The translations under genes were made by a program, and so were the position numbers. DNA of 64,000 nucleotides from Lacipirellulaceae bacterium (GTDB taxonomy: Bacteria > Planctomycetota > Planctomycetia > Pirellulales > Lacipirellulaceae), in the NCBI GenBank assembly GCA_040218535.1, contig JAVJRG010000013.1, forward strand, positions 1-64,000, read 5' to 3'. The notes under the pieces were generated by a model, which worked only from the letters and a program-made list of their open reading frames with translations, made no database searches and was not told the DNA's origin. Of the stretch, positions 55,402 through 64,000 are shown one piece after another (within the stretch, counting starts at the first letter, position 1; each line of letters opens with the position of its first letter).

Positions 55402-57789
55402 ATGAAGCTTTCATTCCACAGCGTACGATTACTTTTTTGTGTACTGGCGTCCCTTGCTCTTTTCACACTTCCTATCAGCAGGGCTCACGCTCAAGACCAG
55501 TTTGTGTTTTACTTCTCCGGCCAAACCGCGGGAGTTGGCGATCTTGGCTCGGTGACGTTTGACTCCAATGGTGACTTCTGGGTGATAGGGCGGAGCCCGA
55601 TCGTTGCTCCAATTCCGGTGCCAAGAATAAGCAAAATCACCGATAGCGGCTCAGGCTGGGTTGCCGAGCCCCATGTCTTGGACGAGGATCTTGCGTTCTT
55701 CTATCGCACGGTCGACCTCGCATCTGGCATCGCCAATGCCAACTTAGGCGGCCCCCAGATTGGCACCCCCGCCAGCTTCTTACTCAATCCGGCGCCGCTG
55801 ACGCTTACGATTCCTACGGGCTCTGGCGGTACAACACAGCAGACTTATCAACCCGGTGAACTCGCCTACGTTAGCGACGCGATGGGGCAGCTTGCCGAAC
55901 CGGATGGAACGCCACTGCTCGCCGCAACGAAAAAGATCTATCGCTACGACCTGAGAAAGGTCGACAATCCCAACGGTACGCGCGTTAGTGGCCCCACTAG
56001 TCAGCAGCCGGATTTTGCCACCGCGGCAATTACCGACGGCGTCGGCACCACGATCACGTTTGGCTCGTTCGGATTCACCGACTTCAACGATGCCTTCAGT
56101 ATCGTGATGAGCGAGCAAGACTTGCAAGACGCGACTGTCGCTTCACTTTCAGCAGACTTCAACGGCAACATGCAGGTCGGAGCAACCGACATCCAAACTT
56201 GGCGAAGCAACTATGGTAATGCAGCAACGCCTTCCACCGGCGACACAAATGGTAACGGCCTCGCCGAAGGGTCTGACTTCCTGACGTGGCAGCAGCAATT
56301 CGGCCTCCGCGATGGTGGCAGCGACAACTTTGGTAGGTCATTTGCTTGGTCAAGCGACGGGCAGTCGCTCTACGCCGTTGATGCGGGATCAAACACGGGG
56401 GGAATCTACCGTATCGATGCGACCGGCGAATCTCCCGCGCAAAGAATTCGGATCGATACGCGCACGACTGATAGCGGCAGCCGGATTAATAGTGAGCCGG
56501 CAATCATTCACACGTCCGTCCGAAATTTCGATCCGTCAAACTCAGCCGAAGGCGATCAGATCGTCGTCGAGGGCTCTGCGATGGGCGGCAACGAGGGCGG
56601 AGTCAACGTCTATCTCGATGCCGGTGGATCGACCGCTACGCGGCTCAAGCCGCTATTTACCGATCAGCAATTCCGTGACTTCGCCGAATACATCGGAGAC
56701 AGCGCCCCGCAATACCTGTCACTGACTGCCGACGCAGTTGGAAACCTTTACTTTCATGAGATCCGCACCGATGGCATTTTCGTTTATGACACGGAGGGGC
56801 GTTTCGCGAAGATTGCCAGCGAGGCCGAGCACAACGATTTCCAAGTGGCCAACGGCGTCGGACGCAACGATACAGTCCTCGATCTTCAAGTCCGCACAAC
56901 AAATACACCAGGCTTCGCCGTCAATGAACTCATTTACACTGACGACACACTAGACGCTCCGGTTGGAGTGTTGGCTTATAAAATCGGCGACTTCGATCGG
57001 GACAATGTCGTTGATAACGACGACTTTGCCATGTTTGGGGCGGCGCTTGGAACGCGTGGCACTGCCGCGGACTCAATGAACAATAAGTTTGACCTAAACG
57101 GCAATGCCGAGTTGGCTTTCGACCCGGACGATCAGCGCTTTGAACACGTCTCGAACGGGGCCGTGGTCGTCGACTGGAAGGATGTCAAGATTCTGCAGGA
57201 CTTTACAGACATCCAAGACGGCGATGCCAATCTTGATGGATCGATCGATTTCCTAGACCTTGACATTATGGCGGCCAACTATTTCACGATAGCCGGTCAG
57301 ACGGAAGAAACCTGGATCGATGGCGACTTTGCGAGCATCGACCCGAGCTATGCGTTCAACGCGATTGACGCCAACTTGGTCAATCTGATCGACCTAGAAG
57401 TTATCGCAAACACCTGGGTCAACGTACTCGGGCAGACTCCGGTCACGGAAGCGGATGCAGACACGCAAGGCTACACCGGTCAGTTCCGAGCGGATCTGCT
57501 GCTCGCCTTCTCCTCATTCGGTGGGCTGATGGCAGATTTTAATGGCGACACGATTGTCGACGGCGATGACTTGGCAATTTTCATGGCAAATTATGGGAAC
57601 TCCGCAGATCCCGCCACAGGAGATGCCAACGGTGATGGCGAAGCGGAAGGATCGGACTTCCTTATTTGGCAGGGCGAGTTTACCGTCGGATCCTCGCTGG
57701 CCAGTTCGCGAGTTGTGCCCGAACCGTCTTCGGGTGTCGCGACCTTGCTAGGGTTGTTGCTGTTGTTGCCCACTCGTCGACGAAGCTGA
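55402..57789 (+). CDS. Large PEP-CTERM protein with four EF-hand/dockerin blocks
   Basis: The 795-residue protein has a signal peptide (LLFCVLASLALFTLPISRAHA), a strand-rich propeller-like body and four separate EF-hand/dockerin-type blocks: about 250-305 (ADFNGNMQVGATDIQTW, GDTNGNGLAEGSDFLTW), about 530-565 (GDFDRDNVVDNDDFAMF), about 610-680 (DGDANLDGSIDFLDLDI) and about 710-765 (ADFNGDTIVDGDDLAIF, GDANGDGEAEGSDFLIW). The tail VPEPSSGVATLLGLLLLLP TRRRS is PEP-CTERM. The first block sits inside the body rather than at the end. Surface role unknown. Confidence 0.85.
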   Translation: MKLSFHSVRLLFCVLASLALFTLPISRAHAQDQFVFYFSGQTAGVGDLGSVTFDSNGDFWVIGRSPIVAPIPVPRISKITDSGSGWVAEPHVLDEDLAFFYRTVDLASGIANANLGGPQIGTPASFLLNPAPLTLTIPTGSGGTTQQTYQPGELAYVSDAMGQLAEPDGTPLLAATKKIYRYDLRKVDNPNGTRVSGPTSQQPDFATAAITDGVGTTITFGSFGFTDFNDAFSIVMSEQDLQDATVASLSADFNGNMQVGATDIQTWRSNYGNAATPSTGDTNGNGLAEGSDFLTWQQQFGLRDGGSDNFGRSFAWSSDGQSLYAVDAGSNTGGIYRIDATGESPAQRIRIDTRTTDSGSRINSEPAIIHTSVRNFDPSNSAEGDQIVVEGSAMGGNEGGVNVYLDAGGSTATRLKPLFTDQQFRDFAEYIGDSAPQYLSLTADAVGNLYFHEIRTDGIFVYDTEGRFAKIASEAEHNDFQVANGVGRNDTVLDLQVRTTNTPGFAVNELIYTDDTLDAPVGVLAYKIGDFDRDNVVDNDDFAMFGAALGTRGTAADSMNNKFDLNGNAELAFDPDDQRFEHVSNGAVVVDWKDVKILQDFTDIQDGDANLDGSIDFLDLDIMAANYFTIAGQTEETWIDGDFASIDPSYAFNAIDANLVNLIDLEVIANTWVNVLGQTPVTEADADTQGYTGQFRADLLLAFSSFGGLMADFNGDTIVDGDDLAIFMANYGNSADPATGDANGDGEAEGSDFLIWQGEFTVGSSLASSRVVPEPSSGVATLLGLLLLLPTRRRS

Positions 57790-57840
57790 TTGCTCCTAGC
57801 CCACAGGCGAGCAACTGCCGCAATCGGACGACTCCCCATG

Positions 57841-57878
57841 AAAAAGCCGCGGTCCCGACAACAGTCGAAACCGCGGCT
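57841..57878 (-). terminator. Intrinsic terminator of minus-strand PEP-CTERM gene
   Basis: On the minus strand AGCCGCGGT pairs with ACCGCGGCT across a 16-base loop, and TTTTT follows. It starts 30 bases beyond the stop of the gene at 57908-59206, which ends toward this site, so it is the probable terminator of that gene. The plus-strand reading lacks a T-run. Confidence 0.8.
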
Positions 57879-57907
57879 ACGTTTACAACGATCAACCGAT
57901 TCGCAAA

Positions 57908-59206
57908 CTAATGTTTGCGTCGACGAACTTGGCAGAGCACTAGGCCGAAGCTGAGTAACGCGATCGCTCCTGGTTCAGGAATCGTAATCACGAACTGCCG
58001 CTGAACGCCATCAGACACGCCACGGAACCACACATTATAGGATCCGTTCGCCTGAATATCGCCAATCGAAAGTCCGGTAGTGATATCGTCCAGGGTCTGA
58101 CTTACACCGCCCACCAGAACCGTATCACCTTCCTTGATCACTAATTGGTCAACGCCGCTGGAATCTCCAACATAAATGGCTTCTGAATCTGTGCTTCCTC
58201 CGGTGAGGTCGGTATCGAAATCCCAGATAGCGGCCCAGATACCTTGCTCATTCAGGTCAGCGTTCTCGATGCTACCGTCGATAATTCCACCAGCGATAAG
58301 ATCGCCTTCGCGGGCAACGATCACACCATTGATCGAGACGAATTCATCGGCACTACCGCCCGTTTGGTCGGTGTCACCAGTGATGAGAAAATCTCCCACT
58401 TCATTGATGCGATGGAAATCGAAGTTGTCCCAACTGTCGCCAACGCCTCCGCTCGACACAGGAATTAGATCACCTTCACGAATGTTGCCTGCCCCAGAAG
58501 CAATGGGGGCACCATTAATTAAGACGATGCCATCATCGGCCGACGATCCGGTGTCGATGTTTACCTCCTGAATCGGCCCATTGGCATCGCTATTGCCGTG
58601 CTGGAACTCGTCAAAGCCATCGATCGCAAATCCAAGAATCAGATCGCCAATCTGTGGGGAGTTCGACAAGCCTGCTCCAACGAAGAGGCCGTTGTCCGGG
58701 CTAATACCGAAAAACGAAGCTGTGCCGCCATGAGTCGATACGACGTCAAGAAAGTTGGTCGCAGTGCCAGCACCGGCGTCTCCTTCTTTTACAATGAGTG
58801 TATCGTCTTGGTAGATAGAATTACCTACTGGTGCGCCTGTCACCTCGTCGATGTCGGCTCCATAGGTAACCACACCAGCGTTCGACAAACCGATTTCGCC
58901 ATCAAATGAAGTTTGCACGAAGTTGCCAATGGTGCCGGCTGTGCGAACGACGCCATTGGGAGTTACGCCGTCAACGCTGCCGTAAATGTGAGCGGCTCCG
59001 TCCGTGGTGTCGAGTTGGACCACGAAGCCATTCGAGCTGTTAGAAGCACCGGAAAAGCGAATGACTTCGACGGTCGAACCACCTAGGGCATCGCCCTCAC
59101 TGATGATTGCCGTGGCCGGCGCGGCGAATGATGATGACACAGAGATCGAGAGTCCATACAACAGGAAGCAGAAGCTCCCAAAAACTAATTGTCTGTACGT
59201 TTTCAT
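57908..59206 (-). CDS. PEP-CTERM protein, paralogue B
   Basis: The 432-residue protein has a signal peptide (LVFGSFCFLLYGLSISVSSS) and a strand-rich body in which GAPIASGAGNIREGDLIPVS, GVGDSWDNFDFHRINEVGDF and INGVIVAREGD match blocks of the protein at 52639, so the two are paralogues. It ends in IPEPGAIALLSFGLVLCQVRRRK but has no dockerin. GGGGGAG lies nine bases before its ATG. It faces a strong intrinsic terminator. Function unknown. Confidence 0.84.
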   Translation of the reverse strand: MKTYRQLVFGSFCFLLYGLSISVSSSFAAPATAIISEGDALGGSTVEVIRFSGASNSSNGFVVQLDTTDGAAHIYGSVDGVTPNGVVRTAGTIGNFVQTSFDGEIGLSNAGVVTYGADIDEVTGAPVGNSIYQDDTLIVKEGDAGAGTATNFLDVVSTHGGTASFFGISPDNGLFVGAGLSNSPQIGDLILGFAIDGFDEFQHGNSDANGPIQEVNIDTGSSADDGIVLINGAPIASGAGNIREGDLIPVSSGGVGDSWDNFDFHRINEVGDFLITGDTDQTGGSADEFVSINGVIVAREGDLIAGGIIDGSIENADLNEQGIWAAIWDFDTDLTGGSTDSEAIYVGDSSGVDQLVIKEGDTVLVGGVSQTLDDITTGLSIGDIQANGSYNVWFRGVSDGVQRQFVITIPEPGAIALLSFGLVLCQVRRRKH

Positions 59207-60588
59207 TAGACGTATCTCCCCCTAACAAGAAAAAACGGTCTCGCTCGTCGGCAGATCTAGTGCAGTGACGAGCACAAAGCATCATTGTGTGACGGCCTTT
59301 ACGCACCATCACGATTCAGCATAATTCGCTATATTAACAAACTCTTACGCTAAGGGCTCGCTACGGCGAAGTCAACGGAATTCAACCGAAATTTGCGGTA
59401 CTGTTGGCAACTCAGCTAGTGAGTTTCATGCAGCGAAAGCGACCCCCAACGCGGAAACAGCGTATCCGGCGACCAGAGAGCCAAGAATAGGACCAAGAGA
59501 GCGACAACCTCTCAGGATCCGAAGGGGAATAGCGCAGGCCAATAATCACGCTTGAAGAAGGCGTGATACTCGATGCGTCAGAATTCGCTCAGTCCACACC
59601 CTGAGAGTCGATCAGCGACTTTAATGTGCTGCCACGATCAATGCTGGCTCGGGAGATGTGTGGAAGCCTGGAGCCGCACCCCTCGCACCTAGGGGCAACG
59701 GACCGTAAACGCTCATGGTCACAGACAACATGACTGTTTCCGGTGGTCTCGGTAAGACGAAAGGGTTGGTGATTCTTGAACTCTCGGAAACCTCCTACGG
59801 AGCCAACGACCAGATTGCCGTCTGCGTTAACTTGAATACAGCAGGCACTTCTAGTAACGCAACTGTGACCGTGATCCCAGCAGAAGCATAGCTGGCAAGT
59901 TCTTACGACTCGAGTACTGTCGAACGAACTCACTCGGCGAACGATTCGGATTCCCCGGGTATTGCGAGCATACAGACGCGTTTCAGACAGTCGATTTTCG
60001 TGGATTTAGACTCGGCAGACTTGGACATCGACCTTCCCACTTTTCTTGCTCCATGTGGGCTTCGATTTTCTAGTATCTTTCGATTTTGACGTAGGGCCAT
60101 AAGCCATGAAACGGAAGCGCGAGTGTTATTTGCTCCTCGACAAAGCACGCTTCCATCATCTTTCTGTCTTCTCTGTCTTGTTTAAGCCATTGAAAAACAT
60201 CTCGTTTCAAGTTGAGCAAAGAATTGAAGGGAGCGTCAGGGTTGCCTGGTGATTGCGATTGTGATGTGTAATTGGCTCCCAAGCTCAAATGGCATGCTAC
60301 TTGCGTTGGTAAGCACCATTATCCCAAAAACGGTTGGCGGCCGTGGGGTGAGTTGCCCGGTTTCTGCCGGGCAATAACCGATTTTCCGAAGTTCCCGAAG
60401 CGAGAGCTGCTGAACTTGATTGCTGTCGAAGAAGTGCCGTCAATCCTCTACTTGCCCAAAAACAGAGCGAACTCTGTCGAATTATTTGGCAGTTGTTTTG
60501 TCTCTGCGAAGGCAACTCTGAGTCGCAGCCTAATAGAGGCGGGCGCTTCGAGGCGTTCAGCATTCCTGCCATTCCTAAGGACTAATAA
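59207..60588. other. 1.4-kb stretch without a confident gene
   Basis: This region separates the minus-strand PEP-CTERM gene from the nitrate-type transporter operon. It is AT-richer than its surroundings and has short open frames on both strands without family signatures, signal peptides or ribosome-binding sites of note. The first 140 bases hold the divergent promoter area of the PEP-CTERM gene. One short plus-strand frame, 59715-59891, reads like part of a real protein and is listed separately. No insertion-sequence ends, tRNA or recognisable RNA was found. Confidence 0.5.
59715..59891 (+). CDS. Possible short protein or gene remnant (58 aa)
   Basis: From ATG 59715 the frame reads through KGLVILELSETSYGANDQ and ends IAVCVNLNTAGTSSNATVTV-IPAEA before a TAG. 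The Thr/Val/Asn-rich, strand-like composition is like that of the secreted proteins next door, and may be the last part of a decayed gene. There is a TAA directly upstream and no ribosome-binding site, and a longer frame runs on the opposite strand, so this may be chance. Confidence 0.22.
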   Translation: MVTDNMTVSGGLGKTKGLVILELSETSYGANDQIAVCVNLNTAGTSSNATVTVIPAEA

Positions 60589-62037
60589 ATGATGATTCTT
60601 CCCGTAGCCAAGTCACCTCATTCTAGAAGTCGTGCCTATTCGAATCGGCGGCACCATTCTGGGATGTTTGTAGGTTCGGTTTCGCGCTGGGTCTTGCGGT
60701 TTCTCTTGTTGCTGAGCTTTCTGTCAACTTCAGTCACCGGAGTGGCTGCCGACAAGCAACTGCTTGATCTTGAGAAAGACGAGGTGAAGTTTGGGTTCAT
60801 TAAGCTGACCGATTGCGCTCCGATCGTCATTGCCAAGGAGAAGGGCTTCTTTGAGGAAGAAGGTTTGCAGGTTGAAGTGATCGCGCAGCCTAACTGGAAG
60901 ACTTTGCTCGACAACGTGATATCCGGCGAGCTGGACGGGGCGCACATGCTCTCCGGGCAGCCGATTGCCGCAACCATTGGGTTTGGAACCAAGGCGCATA
61001 TCATTACTGCCTTCACGATGGATCTGAACGGTAACGGGATTACGGTTTCCAACTCGATCTGGGAGCAAATGCAAGAGAACGAAGAGCGGCTTCGTGACGA
61101 CGCGCCTTCGCATCCCATCACCGCTGATTCACTGAAGCCAGTCGTTGAAGAAATGCTCGATGACGGTGAGAAGTTGCAGATGGGCATGGTCTTCCCCGTT
61201 AGCACACACAACTACGAACTGCGTTACTGGCTAGCTGCGGCTGACATTCATCCGGGAATGTATACCAAGAGCGACATCGGTGGTCGCACCGACGCTCAGG
61301 TGGAGCTTTCGGTGACGCCGCCACCGATGATGCCAGCCACCCTCGAAGCCGGGAACATTCAAGGCTATTGCGTCGGTGAGCCTTGGAACCAGCAAGCCGT
61401 TGCTAAGGGGATCGGCGTTCCGGTAACGACCAACTATGACGTTTGGAAAAACAACCCTGAGAAAGTCTTCGGTGTCACCAAGTCGTGGGCGGATGAGAAT
61501 CCCAACACCCACCTTGCAGTCGTCAAGGCGCTGATCCTCGCCGGGAAGTGGCTTGATGAGACGGACGAGCAGGGCAAGCTCGTCAACCGTGAAGAAGCAG
61601 CTCGAATTCTCTCCCGATCCGACTACGTCGGCGCTGACTTCGATGTCATCAAGAACTCGATGACTGGCTTCTTCTACTTCCAGAAAACCGACAAGCGGGC
61701 GATGCCAGACTTTAATGTCTTCTTCAAATACAACTGCACCTACCCGTGGTACAGCGATGGCGTCTGGTTCCTAACGCAGATGCGTCGCTGGGGGCAGATC
61801 ACTGAGCCCAAACCGGCTGAGTGGTACGACACAACTGCTAAAGAAGTTTACAAACCGGAAATCTACCTGAAGGCGGCTCGCATGCTAGTTGAAGAAGGGC
61901 TGCTCGAGGAAGCCGATGTGCCCTGGGATACCGACGGCTATAAGCCTCCGACCGACGAGTTCATTGATGGGATTACCTACGACGGCAAGAAACCGATTGA
62001 GTACTTGAATTCACACAAGATTGGCAACAAAGACTAG
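60589..62037 (+). CDS. NrtA/CmpA-like substrate-binding protein
   Basis: The 482-residue protein has a long basic leader, a hydrophobic segment ([20 protein letters not shown]) and a domain of the nitrate/bicarbonate-binding class: [40 protein letters not shown] and the later [19 protein letters not shown] are NrtA/CmpA signatures. It captures an anion outside the cytoplasmic membrane and passes it to the adjoining permease. AAGGA lies seven bases before ATG 60589; a start at 60664 would shorten the leader. First gene of the transporter operon. Confidence 0.9.
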   Translation: MMILPVAKSPHSRSRAYSNRRHHSGMFVGSVSRWVLRFLLLLSFLSTSVTGVAADKQLLDLEKDEVKFGFIKLTDCAPIVIAKEKGFFEEEGLQVEVIAQPNWKTLLDNVISGELDGAHMLSGQPIAATIGFGTKAHIITAFTMDLNGNGITVSNSIWEQMQENEERLRDDAPSHPITADSLKPVVEEMLDDGEKLQMGMVFPVSTHNYELRYWLAAADIHPGMYTKSDIGGRTDAQVELSVTPPPMMPATLEAGNIQGYCVGEPWNQQAVAKGIGVPVTTNYDVWKNNPEKVFGVTKSWADENPNTHLAVVKALILAGKWLDETDEQGKLVNREEAARILSRSDYVGADFDVIKNSMTGFFYFQKTDKRAMPDFNVFFKYNCTYPWYSDGVWFLTQMRRWGQITEPKPAEWYDTTAKEVYKPEIYLKAARMLVEEGLLEEADVPWDTDGYKPPTDEFIDGITYDGKKPIEYLNSHKIGNKD

Positions 62038-62053
62038 CAACAGAAGGCCGTGG

Positions 62054-62091
62054 TGAGCATCTCGCACCCACCACCCTCCGCGAGATGCTCA
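62054..62091. terminator. Hairpin between binding-protein and permease genes
   Basis: TGAGCATCTCGC and GCGAGATGCTCA pair perfectly over a 14-base loop, 16 bases after the binding-protein stop. No clear T-run follows (CTCGGTTCTTTC). It may cause partial termination or protect the upstream message, giving more binding protein than permease. Confidence 0.55.
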
Positions 62092-62142
62092 CTCGGTTCT
62101 TTCGAGACACCCCGAGGAAGCAAACGATAGGCGGTAATCAGA

Positions 62143-63747
62143 ATGAAGTACAAGATCATCAAGGCCATTGATGTTGCGGGGCTGAACTTTCTCACACCGA
62201 TCGTGAGGCTATGCTACGGAGAGGAGCCACAGAAGCAGCTCAAACTAATCGGCCAATTCATTGTCGTGCCTTTCTTCGCGATCTTGGTTGCTGTTGGTGC
62301 TTGGTACGTCGTCTCAGACAGCATTCAGACCAAAAGCGGTAAGCTACCGAACCCGAGTGGAACTTGGGATTCCGCCAAGTCGATCTGGACATTCCATAAG
62401 CGCGAGAAGGGGAAAGAACGTGCTTTTGACCTCACGGGAGAAGCGCGTGCTGCTGAGCTCGAACGAGTGGAGAAAGAGATCGAAGAGCTCGCGGTAATCG
62501 AAAAGCAGGCGAACGATCGGGTCAAAGAAGCCAAAGAAGAGGCGAAGCAACAACTCGCCAAACTCGTGGGACCGCTTCAGGAAAAATACGACGCTCTCAA
62601 AGCTGAGTTCAAGTCGAAGCAAGAGGAGCGGGAAACGGCACTCAAGACGAAAGCTGCTGACGTCGTAACAAAGGGTGAGGATGCACGAGCGGCTTATGTT
62701 GCTGAAGTGCGAGCCCATCGCCAACAGAACGATCTAGAGAAAGATCAGCTACGCGAGTTGAAAGCCGAGATCGATCAGATTCGCGGTCGAAAATTTCCTG
62801 CGGAAGAAGCAGCGCTTGCAGCACAGACCGATGTTGCCGAACAACGCCAGTACTTGGGAAAGATGCGAGATCAGCTCACTCGTGCAAATCGCGAGGAAAA
62901 AGTTGCCAAGGCAACCGAGAAGCTCGATGCTGAGAAGTCGAAGCTGAACTCTGCGGAAGCTGACAAGCTCTATTCCGCTGCAACAAGTGTCGTCCGCAGC
63001 GAAGATCGCATTCAAAGCCTGAAAGAGGCTGAGTATGCCAAACCGAAAACGCTACCTAATCAAATCAAGCGTAGTGTGCTTTGTGTCTTCACCGGTTTCT
63101 TCCTCGGGTCTGCCATCGCAATCCCGATCGGCGTGTTGTGTGGACTCTCAAAAACCTTCATGGCAGCGATGACGCCGTTTATCGCGTTCTTCAAGCCGGT
63201 TTCACCAATCGTGTGGCTGCCGGTGGCCATGATTGTCATGAGCGCTCTGATCCCCGATCCCGATAAACACTGGTTCACGCAATGGCTGTGGGATCTGCCG
63301 TGGTTGGGCCAATACAAAATTAACCCCGCGTTTATTGCTTCCGCGATTACGGTCGCGCTTTGCTCGCTATGGGCGACGATGACTAACACCGCTTTGGGCG
63401 TCGCTTCGGTAGATAAAGATCACTTGAACGTCGCTCGTGTACTTCGTTTAGGTTTTTGGGATCGTCTTTTCAAGATTGTTCTTCCCTCCGCCTTGCCGCT
63501 GGTATTTGCTGGGCTGCGGATTTCCCTTGGCGTTGGCTGGATGGTTTTGATCGCTGCCGAATTGCTCAGCTCGTCAGAAGGGATTGGCAAGTTTGTTTGG
63601 GATCAATTTAGCAACGGGGCTTCCGATTCATTCGCCAAGATGGTGGTGGTCGTTTTTGTCGTGGGACTGATCGGCTTGCTGTTGGACCGTCTGATGATCG
63701 TCCTGCAGAGACTTGTCAGTTTCGACGGAGCTCCCACCGCGATTTAG
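62143..63747 (+). CDS. NrtB-like ABC permease with large coiled-coil insert
   Basis: At 534 residues this is about twice the usual NrtB length. An N-terminal membrane segment (IGQFIVVPFFAILVAVGAWY, about 36-55) and KLPNPSGTWDSAKSIW match the start of nitrate/taurine-type permeases. Then about 210 residues (90-303) form a highly charged Glu/Lys/Ala heptad-like region, followed by the rest of the permease (SVLCVFTGFFLGSAIAIPIG onward, with the ABC-contact loop GVASVDKDHLNVARVLRLGF and further helices). By family topology the insert lies outside the cytoplasm. It belongs with the adjacent NrtA-like and ATPase genes. Confidence 0.88.
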   Translation: MKYKIIKAIDVAGLNFLTPIVRLCYGEEPQKQLKLIGQFIVVPFFAILVAVGAWYVVSDSIQTKSGKLPNPSGTWDSAKSIWTFHKREKGKERAFDLTGEARAAELERVEKEIEELAVIEKQANDRVKEAKEEAKQQLAKLVGPLQEKYDALKAEFKSKQEERETALKTKAADVVTKGEDARAAYVAEVRAHRQQNDLEKDQLRELKAEIDQIRGRKFPAEEAALAAQTDVAEQRQYLGKMRDQLTRANREEKVAKATEKLDAEKSKLNSAEADKLYSAATSVVRSEDRIQSLKEAEYAKPKTLPNQIKRSVLCVFTGFFLGSAIAIPIGVLCGLSKTFMAAMTPFIAFFKPVSPIVWLPVAMIVMSALIPDPDKHWFTQWLWDLPWLGQYKINPAFIASAITVALCSLWATMTNTALGVASVDKDHLNVARVLRLGFWDRLFKIVLPSALPLVFAGLRISLGVGWMVLIAAELLSSSEGIGKFVWDQFSNGASDSFAKMVVVVFVVGLIGLLLDRLMIVLQRLVSFDGAPTAI

Positions 63748-63781
63748 TAGTCACCACACCGTTTGGGAATCCATCGGAAAA

Positions 63782-63849
63782 GCCCCCTGTGGATTCTGTT
63801 GTAGCGGGTCTTCGGACTTGCTGCACCGCCACAGAACTCTGCAGGGGGC
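63782..63849. repeat. Long inverted repeat before ATPase gene
   Basis: GCCCCCTG (63782-63789) pairs with CAGGGGGC (63842-63849); inside, TGGATTCTGT and ACAGAACTCT extend the arms imperfectly. It lies between the permease stop and the ATPase start and could be a weak terminator or an attenuating structure. No T-run is directly attached. Confidence 0.5.
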
Positions 63850-63909
63850 GTTGCCGAAGAGTTATTCCACTAAGTTTACTCGTTCATAATTACTCAGTTT
63901 TTTGCCCTA

Positions 63910-64000
63910 TGCCATTTCTTGAACTCAAAGATGTCTGCTTTGGCTTCGGTCTGGTATCGAATCGGTACGAGGTATTTGAGAACGCTTCACTATCGGTCGA
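63910..64000 (+). CDS. NrtD-like ABC ATPase, 5' end only (runs off window)
   Basis: The first 30 residues are FLELKDVCFGFGLVSNRYEV and FENASLSV, which match the start of nitrate/taurine-type ABC ATPases, where a strand with L...V...F is followed by V...V.L.V. The Walker motifs lie beyond the window. It follows the binding-protein and permease genes on the same strand and is the energising subunit of that importer. Confidence 0.75.

Noticed and set aside
59589-59933. Minus-strand frame of 114 codons in the gene-poor stretch
   Set aside because: Cysteine-rich random-looking composition and no ribosome-binding site; the opposite strand has a more protein-like short frame.
60272-60592. Plus-strand frame of 106 codons just before the NrtA-like gene
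   Set aside because: Composition is mixed and unlike neighbours, no motif is present, and its end overlaps the well-placed start of the transporter gene.

Overview
The window looks like a chromosome segment of a planctomycete, most likely of the Pirellulales. The signs are several secreted proteins ending in PEP-CTERM sorting signals, dockerin/EF-hand repeats just before those tails, DUF1559-type pseudopilins, a planctomycete-type small lipoprotein, a DUF1570-like metallopeptidase, moderately high GC, frequent GTG/TTG starts, and intergenic spacers full of imperfect palindromes. No rRNA, tRNA, CRISPR array or intact insertion sequence was found; the first 124 bases hold the 3' end of an IS630-like transposase.

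Layout. 0-10 kb: small envelope proteins, a TauE/SafE permease, a sugar isomerase-like TIM barrel, a DUF1570-like peptidase, a DUF2780 protein, a HerA/DUF87-type ATPase and a lipoprotein. 10-15.3 kb: a fatty-acyl-AMP ligase fused to an acyl carrier domain, a one-helix membrane protein, a CpsD/MinD-like protein with an abnormal P-loop and an ExeA-like ATPase, a set that suggests cell-envelope or exopolysaccharide work. 15.3-21.9 kb: a phosphoesterase-like protein that has lost metal ligands, larB and nnrD as a pair, a methyltransferase, a nitroreductase and a MoxR/BchI-type ATPase. 22-26 kb: three co-directional glycosyltransferases. 26-36 kb: an S10 peptidase, a CNNM/CorC-type protein, ilvD, metH, a BLUF photoreceptor and a DUF6498 membrane protein.

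36-46 kb is the most system-like region. Six tightly spaced minus-strand genes (divergent AnmK-like kinase, two Gfo/Idh/MocA oxidoreductases, sodium:solute symporter, FAD-dependent oxidoreductase, PEP-CTERM/dockerin GH10-like hydrolase) diverge from a XylR-type AraC regulator. The shared promoter carries a perfect 12-bp direct repeat with a 21-bp period, the geometry expected of an AraC-family operator. This reads as an inducible uptake and breakdown operon for an unidentified amino- or anhydro-sugar-like compound.

46-59 kb is a surface-protein island with five more PEP-CTERM proteins (six in the window counting the hydrolase), two pseudopilins, a lipoprotein, a second GH10-like hydrolase and a di-haem peroxidase. 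59.2-60.6 kb has no confident gene. 60.6-64 kb begins a nitrate/bicarbonate-type (NrtA/NrtB/NrtD-like) ABC importer whose permease carries about 210 residues of charged coiled coil between its first two membrane segments; the ATPase gene runs off the window.

A recurring theme is that many spacers contain unrelated imperfect inverted repeats, mostly just 3' of genes. Some touch coding sequence: one supplies a stop codon, one carries the likely Shine-Dalgarno of the DUF2780 gene, and one repeat-like segment appears to have been inserted in a peptidase gene without breaking its frame.
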